Source: an uncultured Bacilli bacterium (GTDB lineage Bacteria > Bacillota_I > Bacilli_A > RF39 > UBA660). From it: a stretch of 64,000 bases of DNA. The stretch spans positions 23,454 through 87,453 of the forward strand of contig CAJTYF010000002.1 of the NCBI GenBank assembly GCA_910583945.1. The letters are read 5' to 3'. Made by a program: the position numbers and the translations under genes. Of the stretch, positions 8,771-16,951 are shown one piece after another (the stretch's first letter is position 1; every line of letters begins with the position of its first letter). The notes beneath the pieces were generated by a model, which made no database searches, was not told the origin of the DNA, and saw nothing but the letters and a program-made list of their open reading frames with translations.

Positions 8771-10432
8771 ATGATTAGTGTTTATCCATCTACAGAAAGA
8801 TTATTTGAAGATAATGGAATTAAGATATTAAAACCAATAAAGGCTTTAATAAGAAAAGAAGATAATGGGGATTATTATTTAGATATAAAAGATAAGGTTG
8901 ATTATCTTGAATATTATCAGGCAGGTATGATAATTAGAGCATCTACACCATGGGGATACCAAGCATTTAGATTAACTAATCCTGACATTGATAATAACAA
9001 AGTGTCTGCAAGAGCCTATCATGTTTATTTTGATAGTGAGAATTACATTATTAAAGATAGTTTTGTAGTAGATAAAAATTGTAATGATGCACTAGACCAT
9101 CTTAATAATGCTTGTGATAATCCTACTCCATTTACAACTATTTCCGATGTATCAAATATATCTTCTTATAGATGTGTCAGAAAAAGCCTAGAAGAAGCCA
9201 TATCAACAGTTATTGATAGATGGGGAGGACATTTAGACAGAGATAACTTTAATATCGCCATAAGGTCTAAAATTGGGCAAGATAGAGGCATTGTATTATC
9301 TTATGCAAAAAACATCAAAACCATTAAGCAAAAAGAAAATTGGGATAATGTTGTAACCAAAATTTTACCTGTTGGAAAAGATGGTATTTTACTACCTGAA
9401 ACATATTTAGAAGTATCAGAAGAATTATATGATATACCACATACAAAAGTAGTATCTTTCGACCAAAACGATATTGTAGAGGATGATTATAAAGATGATG
9501 GAGTTCTTGATGAGGAAAGGTATAAGGAAGCACTTATAAAGGATTTAAGATATAAGGCAACTACTCATCTTGAAAATAATAAATTTCCTAAAGTTAATTA
9601 TTCTGTAGATGCTTATATTGAAAAAGTTTCTGATGTAGGGGATGTTATTTATGTAAAGCATCCAAAATGTAAAATTGATTTAACTACAAATGTTATAGCC
9701 ATTGAATATGATTGTATTGCTAAAAAATATACCAAAATTGAATTTGGAAATTTCAAAAGTAAATTAAAAAATTTAATTGATACAGTAACATCATCTATTA
9801 CAAATGAAGTTAATAAAAGTAAAGAAGAAACTGTTATTAAATTAGAAACAGAATTAAAAGAAGCAACAAAGATTATTAAGAACTCTATGAGTGAGTCTTA
9901 TTGTATTTATGATGGTGATAAAATTCTTGTTGTAGATAGACTTCCAAAGGAACAAGCAAAAAATGTATTGATGATAAGTAATGGAGGAATAGGTTTTAGT
10001 CAAACAGGTATAAATGGTACTTTTAATTCTGCATGGACTATTGATGGTACTTTAAATATGCAAAAGATAAATGTTATCAATTTAGTTGCAGATATGATTA
10101 AAGGTGGAACATTAAAACTTGGTTCTAATTTAAATGAAGCAGGTGTAATGGAATTATACGATGAAGCAAATAAGTTAATATGTCTAATAGATAAGACAGG
10201 ATTAACTTTTTTTAATGAGGATAATTCTTATATAAAAATCAATCCTGATGTTGGATTTGCAGGATTTGATGCAGATGGTAATAAAACATATTGGGTTGAT
10301 GGTGATGAATTTCATCAAAAGAAGTCAGTTGTAGAAGAGGAAATTACAATTGCAAGTAAATTAAGGATGATACCAATTGAAACTGATACCAATAATGGTG
10401 TCGGTTTTGTTTCGGTTGCACAAGGAGGTTAG
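8771..10432 (+). CDS. Tail-associated protein (Tal), prophage tail endopeptidase family
   Basis: The 553-residue product follows Dit, the standard Tal position. The N-terminal ~370 residues show the gp27-like Tal pattern (ISVYPSTERLFEDNGIKILKP; KVSARAYHVYFDSENYIIKD; RWGGHLDRDNFNIAIRSKIGQDRGIVLSYAKNIK). A helical region follows (ITNEVNKSKEETVIKL...), and then a C-terminal part (LRMIPIETDTNNGVGFV) typical of tails that connect to the baseplate. It closes the tail tube and may carry a peptidase; no catalytic residues are claimed. Confidence 0.82.
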   Translation: MISVYPSTERLFEDNGIKILKPIKALIRKEDNGDYYLDIKDKVDYLEYYQAGMIIRASTPWGYQAFRLTNPDIDNNKVSARAYHVYFDSENYIIKDSFVVDKNCNDALDHLNNACDNPTPFTTISDVSNISSYRCVRKSLEEAISTVIDRWGGHLDRDNFNIAIRSKIGQDRGIVLSYAKNIKTIKQKENWDNVVTKILPVGKDGILLPETYLEVSEELYDIPHTKVVSFDQNDIVEDDYKDDGVLDEERYKEALIKDLRYKATTHLENNKFPKVNYSVDAYIEKVSDVGDVIYVKHPKCKIDLTTNVIAIEYDCIAKKYTKIEFGNFKSKLKNLIDTVTSSITNEVNKSKEETVIKLETELKEATKIIKNSMSESYCIYDGDKILVVDRLPKEQAKNVLMISNGGIGFSQTGINGTFNSAWTIDGTLNMQKINVINLVADMIKGGTLKLGSNLNEAGVMELYDEANKLICLIDKTGLTFFNEDNSYIKINPDVGFAGFDADGNKTYWVDGDEFHQKKSVVEEEITIASKLRMIPIETDTNNGVGFVSVAQGG

Positions 10433-10435
10433 AAT

Positions 10436-11950
10436 ATGGCAAATAGTGGTTCATTTACTACAAGCACTTATGGTGGTGTCAGAAATATAACCTTTAATTG
10501 GTGGTTAAATAGCCAAGATATAAGTGGAAACTATAGTGATATTGGTTGGAATTTTATAGGTTCAGGTAGTAATTCTAGTACATGGTACTATACATTAAAT
10601 GGTTATTTAAATGTAAATGGTGGGAGAGTATTTACTCAAAGTAGCACTAAAGTACAATTAAAAGTTGGAACAGTTTTAGCAAGTGGAACTACAAGAATAT
10701 ATCATAACAATGATGGAACAAAATCATTTGGAGCAGATGGTGGTGCTACAATTTATAATTATGGTACTTACCAAACAGGAAGTGGTAGTTGGAGTTTACC
10801 AACAATACCTAGAGCATCAAGTGGTAGTGGAGGTACAGGAAATATTGGTAGTGCAGTAACAATAAACATTAGTAGGGCATCTTCTAATTTTGTACATACT
10901 TTAACTTATGCTTTTGGTAATTTATCAGGAACGATTGCATCAAATGTTGGAGCATCCTGTTCATGGACTCTTCCAACAAGTTTTTATTCTCAAATACCAA
11001 ATGCTAATTCAGGAGTAGGCACTATTACCTGTTATACATATTCAAATGGAGTTCATATTGGAACAAAATCATGGAATTTTACTGCTAAAGTTGTTAATTC
11101 TAATCCTACTTTTAATAATAATCAATTGACTTATTTAGATAGTGATACTAATATTGTGAATATTACAAAAAATAATCAACATATAGTTAGAAATGTTTCC
11201 AATTTAAAAGTAACATTTACAGGGGCGACTGCTCGTAACTCTGCATCTATTGCAAGATATGAGATAACATTTAATGGAAATACACAAACTAAAACAAGTG
11301 CATCAACCATAAATTATGGAAAGGTAAACTCTAGTAAAAATTTATCAGTTTCAGTAAAGGTTATAGACAGTAGAGGTAATAGTACAACTATTTCTAAAAC
11401 CATAACTATATTAGATTGGGTAAATCCTATTGGAAATATTACTGCAGGAAGAATAAATAACTATGAAGATGAAACAAAATTAAAAGTAAATACATCTATA
11501 TCAAGTGTTAATAGTAAAAATAGCATAGTATCAATAAAATATAGATACAAAAAATCTAATACATCAACTTATTCAAACTATGTATCATTGAATAATAATC
11601 AAGAGGTAACAATTGTTATCAATAAACTTTATGTTTGGGATTTTCAAGTTGTAATCCAAGATAAATTTGGTAGTACAACTTATAATTTTCAGATTGCAAA
11701 AGGATTACCTATATTATTTATAGATACAATAATGCAATCAGTAGGAATAAATTGTTTTCCATCAAAAGATGATAGTCTATTTGTAAGTGATATAGACTTC
11801 TTTGATATATTTCCTGTTGGTTCAACAAAAATGACAACTAATAATGTTAATCCATCTACTTATTTTAAAGGTACATGGGAATTGATTACATCAGGCAAGT
11901 TGATAAGTGGTGTAGATAAGACTTTTTATTTATGGACTCGTATAAGTTAG
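10436..11950 (+). CDS. DUF859-like phage tail-tip structural protein
   Basis: The 504-residue product is rich in Ser, Thr, Asn and Gly. The N-terminus (GSFTTSTYGGVRNITFNWWLNSQDISGNYS) and the following beta-rich repeats resemble the DUF859 group of streptococcal and lactococcal phage tail proteins. The C-terminal end (SVGINCFPSKDDSLFVSDIDF then YFKGTWELI) is typical of that group. It lies between Tal and the BppU-type protein and is probably part of the adhesion device. Confidence 0.72.
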   Translation: MANSGSFTTSTYGGVRNITFNWWLNSQDISGNYSDIGWNFIGSGSNSSTWYYTLNGYLNVNGGRVFTQSSTKVQLKVGTVLASGTTRIYHNNDGTKSFGADGGATIYNYGTYQTGSGSWSLPTIPRASSGSGGTGNIGSAVTINISRASSNFVHTLTYAFGNLSGTIASNVGASCSWTLPTSFYSQIPNANSGVGTITCYTYSNGVHIGTKSWNFTAKVVNSNPTFNNNQLTYLDSDTNIVNITKNNQHIVRNVSNLKVTFTGATARNSASIARYEITFNGNTQTKTSASTINYGKVNSSKNLSVSVKVIDSRGNSTTISKTITILDWVNPIGNITAGRINNYEDETKLKVNTSISSVNSKNSIVSIKYRYKKSNTSTYSNYVSLNNNQEVTIVINKLYVWDFQVVIQDKFGSTTYNFQIAKGLPILFIDTIMQSVGINCFPSKDDSLFVSDIDFFDIFPVGSTKMTTNNVNPSTYFKGTWELITSGKLISGVDKTFYLWTRIS

Positions 11951-11962
11951 GAGGGATTTTAT

Positions 11963-13732
11963 ATGAAAAATAAAAAATTTGATATTTTAGTTAATTTTGA
12001 GGGATGCGATAGTATAACTCATGAGGAAATAAGAGTAACAAAAGGAGATTATAATTCAATAGAGTTTAATTTTCAATTAAGTAAAACTGATTATACAACT
12101 GCAATGTTTTATATGATAAAGCCAAATGGAATACATTATGCTTCTAAAATTGAAAATAACAATGTAGTGTTTGTTAAAGAGTCTGTTTTTAATCAGGCAG
12201 GTACTTATTTATTTAGTGTGTCTTTATATGACTCTAATAGTAAACTAACTAATACATCACGAGGTAAAATCATTGTTATTGATGGAGATTTTGATGCAGA
12301 TAAAGAAATAGTAGAGCAAGATAATTACCCAATTTTAGATAATTTAATTCAACAATGCTCCAATTTAGAAGAAAACTTTGAAACTTCATTAGAAAATATA
12401 AAAGAAGCATTTAAATCTGTTTCTTATAATTCTACAACAGGAGTTTTAACTTTTACTAAATATAACAATACAACAGTAACTATTGATTTACCATTGGAGT
12501 TAATTGTAACAGATGGGCATTATGATAAAACTAAAAAAAGTTTGGTTTTAGTATTGGCTAATGATGAAACAATAGAAATACCTGTTAGTGAACTTGTAAA
12601 TGAGTACTATGGTGATAATTCTACAATAGAATTAAAGACTGTAGGAGGAAAACTCACATTTAATGTTAAAAATGGTGTCTATGTTCATGTTCAAGCAGGG
12701 AAAGGATTATCAAGCAATGATTTTACTAATACATATAAGCAAAATGTAGATAGTAATACTTCATCAAGACATACACATAACAATAAAAACATTTTGGATG
12801 CTACTACTGCCTCTTATACAGAAGAAAAGGATAATATTATTGATAATCTTAAAACAGTTGCTACAAGTGGTTCTTATAATGATTTAAGTAATAAACCAAC
12901 CATACCTACTATTGTAGATAATTTAACAAGCACAAGTAAAACAGGAGCATTAAGTGCTAATCAGGGTAAAGTTTTAAATGATAAAATAACAGGAATAAAT
13001 AATTTGAATTTTGCAAATGCAGGATTTCATAATTCAATCTTTAGAGGTAAAGATATAACAAGTTATTTAAATGATGGTTCTTTATTTACAAGAATATCAT
13101 CAGGTAATTTTAATGATTTATATGTAGGAGATTATATAATTAAGAACAACATCACTTGGAGAATTGCAGGATTTGATGTATACTATAATAAGGGCGACCA
13201 AGGTAGTGGATTGACAACTCATCATGCAATTATTGTTCCTGATAAGCATTTAACTACTGCTTGTATGAATGATACAAATACAACAGTTGGAGGATATGTG
13301 GGAAGTAAAATGTATACAGAAACTTTACCAAGTGTTCTTTCTACTTACATTACTCCTGTATTCGGTAATCATGTTATTGAATATAGAAATGTACTTACTA
13401 ATTCTATAAATGCCACGGGATATAATAGATATGGTACTAATAGTGGATGTTCTAATAATTGGTCTTGGTATTCAAGAAAATTAGATTTAATGAACGAAGT
13501 ACAAGTATATGGTTCTATAGCATGGTCATCAAGTGGATATGAAATTGCATCTGACAACTGCCAATTGCCGTTATTTAGACTTGCACCACAATATATTACC
13601 AACAGAAGTTATTGGTATTGGTTAAGAAATGTATCTAATTCTTCTGGCTTCGCTAATGTCTACTACTTTGGTAATAGCTCCGGCACCGGTGCTGGTGGTG
13701 TTGCACCGATGACATTATCCACACATAAGTAA
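11963..13732 (+). CDS. DGR target: BppU-type tail protein with lectin-like variable C-terminus, 3' end replaced by ICE sequence
   Basis: The N-terminal ~120 residues fit the BppU (baseplate upper protein) domain. A helical linker and a beta-rich region follow, including a GALSANQGKVLND motif common in tail fibres. The last ~220 residues form a DUF6273/C-type-lectin-like module (VGDYIIKNNITWRIAGFD, then QYITNRSYWYWLRNVSN) as in DGR-diversified receptor-binding proteins. Residues 567-569, 573-576 and 578 are the DGR-variable positions. The ICE enters at codon 580, so the current end is VAPMTLSTHK; joining across the ICE would give VGGVRPCFYID (590 residues). The altered tail probably weakens the final strand of the lectin fold (inference). 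Confidence 0.88.
   Translation: MKNKKFDILVNFEGCDSITHEEIRVTKGDYNSIEFNFQLSKTDYTTAMFYMIKPNGIHYASKIENNNVVFVKESVFNQAGTYLFSVSLYDSNSKLTNTSRGKIIVIDGDFDADKEIVEQDNYPILDNLIQQCSNLEENFETSLENIKEAFKSVSYNSTTGVLTFTKYNNTTVTIDLPLELIVTDGHYDKTKKSLVLVLANDETIEIPVSELVNEYYGDNSTIELKTVGGKLTFNVKNGVYVHVQAGKGLSSNDFTNTYKQNVDSNTSSRHTHNNKNILDATTASYTEEKDNIIDNLKTVATSGSYNDLSNKPTIPTIVDNLTSTSKTGALSANQGKVLNDKITGINNLNFANAGFHNSIFRGKDITSYLNDGSLFTRISSGNFNDLYVGDYIIKNNITWRIAGFDVYYNKGDQGSGLTTHHAIIVPDKHLTTACMNDTNTTVGGYVGSKMYTETLPSVLSTYITPVFGNHVIEYRNVLTNSINATGYNRYGTNSGCSNNWSWYSRKLDLMNEVQVYGSIAWSSSGYEIASDNCQLPLFRLAPQYITNRSYWYWLRNVSNSSGFANVYYFGNSSGTGAGGVAPMTLSTHK
13638..13701 (+). repeat. DGR variable repeat (VR), left part, cut by the ICE
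   Basis: This stretch aligns without gaps to the template repeat at 46144-46207 (constant offset 32,506). The two differ at 12 positions, every one of which is an adenine in the template: AAC to TAC twice, AAT to TTT, AAC to TCC, AAC to GGC, AAC to ACC, AAT to GGT and AGT to GGT. Non-adenine positions are all conserved. The VR then stops at GT because the ICE is inserted; its 3' end continues at 45486. Confidence 0.95.
13691..13714 (+). other. attL of the ICE (core GT at 13700-13701)
   Basis: GCTGGTGGT-GT matches the DGR repeat (B half-site) up to 13701. From 13702 the sequence is TGCACCGATGACA, which belongs to the element and is the inverted partner of TGTCATCGGAGCA at the right end (12 of 13 positions). 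The similarity between the arms continues outward (TTATCCACA against TAAACCACA). The stop of the serine recombinase gene lies 35 nt inside, the usual arrangement for serine-integrase elements. Confidence 0.85.
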
Positions 13733-13736
13733 TTTA

Positions 13737-15830
13737 TTAAGTTTGGAAGTTCCAAACGATTTTAATTTCTCTAGTATTTGTTTCATCATCAATTTTTCCT
13801 ACCTTGATCTTATCTATAAATTCATCAAGTAGTTCTAGTGTAAGAACATCGAAATGTCTATACTTTGAAAGAAGACTATCTCGATCTTTTAACTTGTTTT
13901 GTTTCATTTCAATTAACTTTAATTCATTATCTATAGTAGATAATCTTTCGCTTAACTTATCTACATCTTCCTTATACTTTGCTCGTAGGGAAGTGAAATC
14001 ATTATCATCAATAATTCCAGTAGCACGATCTTCATAAAGCTGTTGAAATATCTCTTTTTTTCTTTTTATAAGATTTTGAATATCGGTTTTTTCTTTATTT
14101 AAACTATCTAATTGACTTTTGAATAAGTCTTTATCAATAACTTCTTTGTGAAGTTCTTTTAATGTGTCTTTACTATAAAATTCATCTAATAAACCATTCA
14201 TAGCAGCTAGAACATAATCTTGCAATACATTTAACTTAATTGACTTGTTATTATCACAATTTGCCCATTTATTCTCTTTGTCCTTACAAAGTAGATATTC
14301 TACTTTTTCACTATCTTTGTTATGACAACTACTATTCTTTCGTAAAATACTACCACATTCAGCACAATAAACTTTTCCACAAAAGATATGTTTGATACCA
14401 TTTGCTCCAGATCTACTTACTTCATCTAATTTTGCTTGAATAGATAACCATTTTTCATCATCAAATATTTTTTCAAGAGCACTTTCACTAGTTACCCAAT
14501 GTTCTTTTTTAGCGCTAATACATTTATGATTTTTATAACTTATTCTTCTAGTTTTACCTTGTATTAAAGTACCATTATAAATAGGATCTCTTAACATATT
14601 ATAAATAACACGTCCAGACCATTTGTATCTTCTTCTTATTTCATATTCAAAATTAAATTGTGTATCGGTATCATCTGCTTTTGATTTTGTAAACATTTTA
14701 TAAGTATTATGTCCTTTGTTTTCTTCAAGTTCTATTTCTATTTCAAAACCAGTTTCTATTAGTCTATCTAATTCAGTATTTGCACTTCCAATATAATAGA
14801 CATCATCTGGAATCATATCATTTGTTTTTAATTCGTGCCATACATCACTAGAAAAATCAATATTATTAAAATCTAGGTTATCTATACTAGATGATAAATT
14901 ATCAGTAGTATAGTATAACTTTAAATCTTCACTTATGGATCTAACTCTAATATGAAATTTTGAATTATATTCTTTTTGATTATCAGTACCAAATACATAA
15001 ATTGATTTTATGTTTCTTAAAATCTGTTTGTACTCATTATATAAAGAAATTCTAACAATATATTGACCAGCTTTTAAAATAGAATATTTATCTTCTTTCT
15101 TTGAAATAGGAAGTTTTAATTTACAACCATTCATCGCTTTATATTCATAAGGACTAGGAATTTTCTTATCTTCCAAAGTCTTTGCAATTTTATCTTGCCC
15201 ATATCCTGCGAAAAGCATATCAGCAATTTGTTTTAAAACTTCACTAGCAATAGGATCAATAAGTAAATGATTTTTATTCTTTATATCTTTCATTAACCCA
15301 TATTTTGCGAAAGAAGCAGTACATTCGCCATTTTGCCATTTTGTACGAAAAGTCGCTTTGATGTTATCAGATAAATCTTCCAAAAACCACTCATTAACAA
15401 GTGCATTGATTTGTCTTGCTTTTTTGTTACCTTTATTATCAGTATCAGCATTATCTACAATACTAACGAATCTAACATTCCACATAAGAAATTTATTATG
15501 TAAGTATTTTTCGATGACTTCCATATCTCTTGAAAATCTTGATTGACTTTTACATAAAACAATATCAACTTCGCCATTTTCACAAGATGTAATCATTCTT
15601 TCAAAGTCTGGCCTATATGTTCCAGCTCCTGAAAAGTCTTCATCACAATAAACACCTACAATTTCCCAATCTGGGTGTTTTGCAACTTCTTCACGAAGCA
15701 TTAGTTCTTGATTCTTAATACTCTCACTAATAGCTTCTTTGGTAGGTTTATCAACATCTTCTTTTGATAGTCTTAAATAAAGTACCACTCTCCTTATAAT
15801 AATATCAACTGTTTCAATTATTTTCTTCAT
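13737..15830 (-). CDS. Large serine recombinase (ICE integrase) with an internal insertion
   Basis: The N-terminal resolvase domain has the nucleophile region VLYLRLSKED (about residue 20) and the DEDFSGAGTYRPDFERM and KSQSRFSRD motifs. The recombinase domain ends near IPSPYEYKAMNGCKLK. A stretch of about 175 residues (IVRISLYNEYKQILRNI... to NFEYEIRRRYK) separates it from the usual WSGRVIYNMLRDPIYNG segment; most relatives have a few dozen residues there. A zinc ribbon follows (CGKVYCAECGS ... C ... C) and then a C-terminal coiled coil. It lies at the left element end next to attL, behind its own promoter, and would catalyse integration and excision at the GT core. Confidence 0.93.
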   Translation of the reverse strand: MKKIIETVDIIIRRVVLYLRLSKEDVDKPTKEAISESIKNQELMLREEVAKHPDWEIVGVYCDEDFSGAGTYRPDFERMITSCENGEVDIVLCKSQSRFSRDMEVIEKYLHNKFLMWNVRFVSIVDNADTDNKGNKKARQINALVNEWFLEDLSDNIKATFRTKWQNGECTASFAKYGLMKDIKNKNHLLIDPIASEVLKQIADMLFAGYGQDKIAKTLEDKKIPSPYEYKAMNGCKLKLPISKKEDKYSILKAGQYIVRISLYNEYKQILRNIKSIYVFGTDNQKEYNSKFHIRVRSISEDLKLYYTTDNLSSSIDNLDFNNIDFSSDVWHELKTNDMIPDDVYYIGSANTELDRLIETGFEIEIELEENKGHNTYKMFTKSKADDTDTQFNFEYEIRRRYKWSGRVIYNMLRDPIYNGTLIQGKTRRISYKNHKCISAKKEHWVTSESALEKIFDDEKWLSIQAKLDEVSRSGANGIKHIFCGKVYCAECGSILRKNSSCHNKDSEKVEYLLCKDKENKWANCDNNKSIKLNVLQDYVLAAMNGLLDEFYSKDTLKELHKEVIDKDLFKSQLDSLNKEKTDIQNLIKRKKEIFQQLYEDRATGIIDDNDFTSLRAKYKEDVDKLSERLSTIDNELKLIEMKQNKLKDRDSLLSKYRHFDVLTLELLDEFIDKIKVGKIDDETNTREIKIVWNFQT

Positions 15831-15883
15831 ATTAAATTTAGCTCCTTTACTAATTTAACAGAATTCATTGATAACATAATAAT

Positions 15884-15912
15884 ATTATAACGCGCTCGTT
15901 TAGGAATTACAG
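15884..15912 (-). promoter_or_regulatory. Promoter A with GCGCT-N14-AGCGC operator, upstream of the recombinase gene
   Basis: On the minus strand, -35 CTGTAA (15907-15912), a 17-nt spacer and -10 TATAAT (15884-15889) are visible. GCGCT and AGCGC, separated by 14 nt, form an inverted repeat covering the -35 box and the spacer. The same arrangement recurs at 16917-16945 and, imperfectly, at 40311-40339. The start would lie near 15877, ~47 nt before the recombinase ATG. The GC-rich half-sites stand out in a very AT-rich element, which suggests a shared repressor or activator. Confidence 0.72.
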
Positions 15913-16052
15913 CGCCCATATACATTTTTTTCAATAGAAAGTATTACCTTTAAAAGTTTTTTATTAAATAGTAGTTTTAAATCGTCCTTTGTTTTATCAT
16001 CATCAACATTAAATTCATTTATAATCTTATAAGTTACCTTTTTATTCTTCAA
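15900..16052 (-). CDS. Small ICE protein of unknown function (50 aa)
   Basis: A TTG start at 16052 is preceded by a GGGGG ribosome site with 7-nt spacing, and the frame runs 50 codons (LKNKKVTYKIINEFNVDD..., ending KNVYGRCNS). The C-terminal end overlaps promoter A of the recombinase gene. Small basic proteins upstream of serine recombinases are common in Firmicute ICEs, but no named family is claimed. Confidence 0.55.
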   Translation of the reverse strand: MKNKKVTYKIINEFNVDDDKTKDDLKLLFNKKLLKVILSIEKNVYGRCNS

Positions 16053-16129
16053 TTTTTAACCCCCTTTAAAATCTTATTAAAGCAAAAGAAAAGAATAGAG
16101 TTTTATGTCTATTCTTTATATTATATTCA

Positions 16130-16606
16130 CTAATGAGTAAGTGATTGCCTATAATTTATTATATTATTTTCAAGATCATTCATTAAAACAAATAGATCCC
16201 AATATTTTAAATAACCATTTCCAAATTTTTCAATAACAACTTCTTTGTATATTTTTTTATCTACTTTATCGTAGAAAAATAACATAGTATCATCTATTTC
16301 ATTTAATGGTGTAAATATATCAATAGCATTTTCAACTAAACCAGTTATTTCATTTACTATTTCTTTATCATCTAAATATTTCATAATTCTTTCTACAGAA
16401 TCTTTTTTATTATTTGTTACAATAGAAAGTAATGTATCGTCAATAAAAAATTCTGCCATTAAATTATTTATAGTAATTATAGCATTTTTCTTATTATAAT
16501 TTTTTTTGATTTTTCTCATTCTATCATCTTGAAATTTTTTAAATTCCTTTTTGTATAATATAAGTGCATTATACATACTTTCTGCAAGTTCATTTTTTTT
16601 AATCAT
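16130..16606 (-). CDS. Hypothetical ICE protein (158 aa)
   Basis: The product is charged and mostly helical by composition (MIKKNELAESMYNALILYKKEFK..., ending NNIINYRQSLTH), with no membrane segment or motif that I recognise. It starts 3 nt after the stop of the upstream 94-aa gene, so the two form an operon driven by promoter B. Confidence 0.6.
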   Translation of the reverse strand: MIKKNELAESMYNALILYKKEFKKFQDDRMRKIKKNYNKKNAIITINNLMAEFFIDDTLLSIVTNNKKDSVERIMKYLDDKEIVNEITGLVENAIDIFTPLNEIDDTMLFFYDKVDKKIYKEVVIEKFGNGYLKYWDLFVLMNDLENNIINYRQSLTH

Positions 16607-16609
16607 TTG

Positions 16610-16894
16610 TTACATCTCACTTTCTTTTTTAAACTTTAATGGACTATCATTTAAAACTTTAATTTGATATTTTAGTTCTAACATCTTAAGACTATCATTA
16701 TAAATTTTATTTACTTCTGTACTTTTAAATTCTCTAATACCCGGAAGTTCATTTAACACATCTTTCTTTGTTTTGTCTTTGAAAGAAAACTCATAGGTTA
16801 ATAAAAGAATTTCACATAATAGATCAACATAATGTACTTTAATTTTTCTTTGTTTATGAATGTTATATGCTTGATCATAACTGTTGATTTTCAT
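16610..16894 (-). CDS. Hypothetical ICE protein (94 aa)
   Basis: The gene starts after an AAGGTGGTGGG ribosome site and is the first gene behind promoter B. The product (MKINSYDQAYNIHKQRKIKVHYV...) is small, charged and without a recognised domain. The predicted leader is only ~15 nt, so the operator overlapping the promoter should control it directly. Confidence 0.6.
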   Translation of the reverse strand: MKINSYDQAYNIHKQRKIKVHYVDLLCEILLLTYEFSFKDKTKKDVLNELPGIREFKSTEVNKIYNDSLKMLELKYQIKVLNDSPLKFKKESEM

Positions 16895-16916
16895 TTTCCC
16901 ACCACCTTATAATCGA

Positions 16917-16945
16917 ATTATAACGCGCTAGAAAATTATTGTCAG
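16917..16945 (-). promoter_or_regulatory. Promoter B with GCGCT-N14-AGCGC operator
   Basis: Minus-strand -35 CTGACA (16940-16945), 17-nt spacer and -10 TATAAT (16917-16922). The GCGCT and AGCGC half-sites lie at the same positions relative to the boxes as in promoter A. It overlaps the end of the ArdC-like gene and drives the 94-aa and 158-aa genes. Confidence 0.75.
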
Positions 16946-16951
16946 CGCCCT

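Noticed and set aside
13701..13705. GCA as a possible 3-bp att core (GCA occurs at 13703-13705 and 45481-45483)
   Set aside because: Using GCA would leave two extra codons in the restored VR relative to the template and makes the attP arms less symmetric. GT restores an exact match to TR and centres the inverted arms.
13741..13757. GTTTGGAA-GT-TCCAAAC palindrome next to attL as part of the attachment site
   Set aside because: It lies within the recombinase C-terminal codons and has no counterpart near attR; it may be a weak terminator for the target gene.
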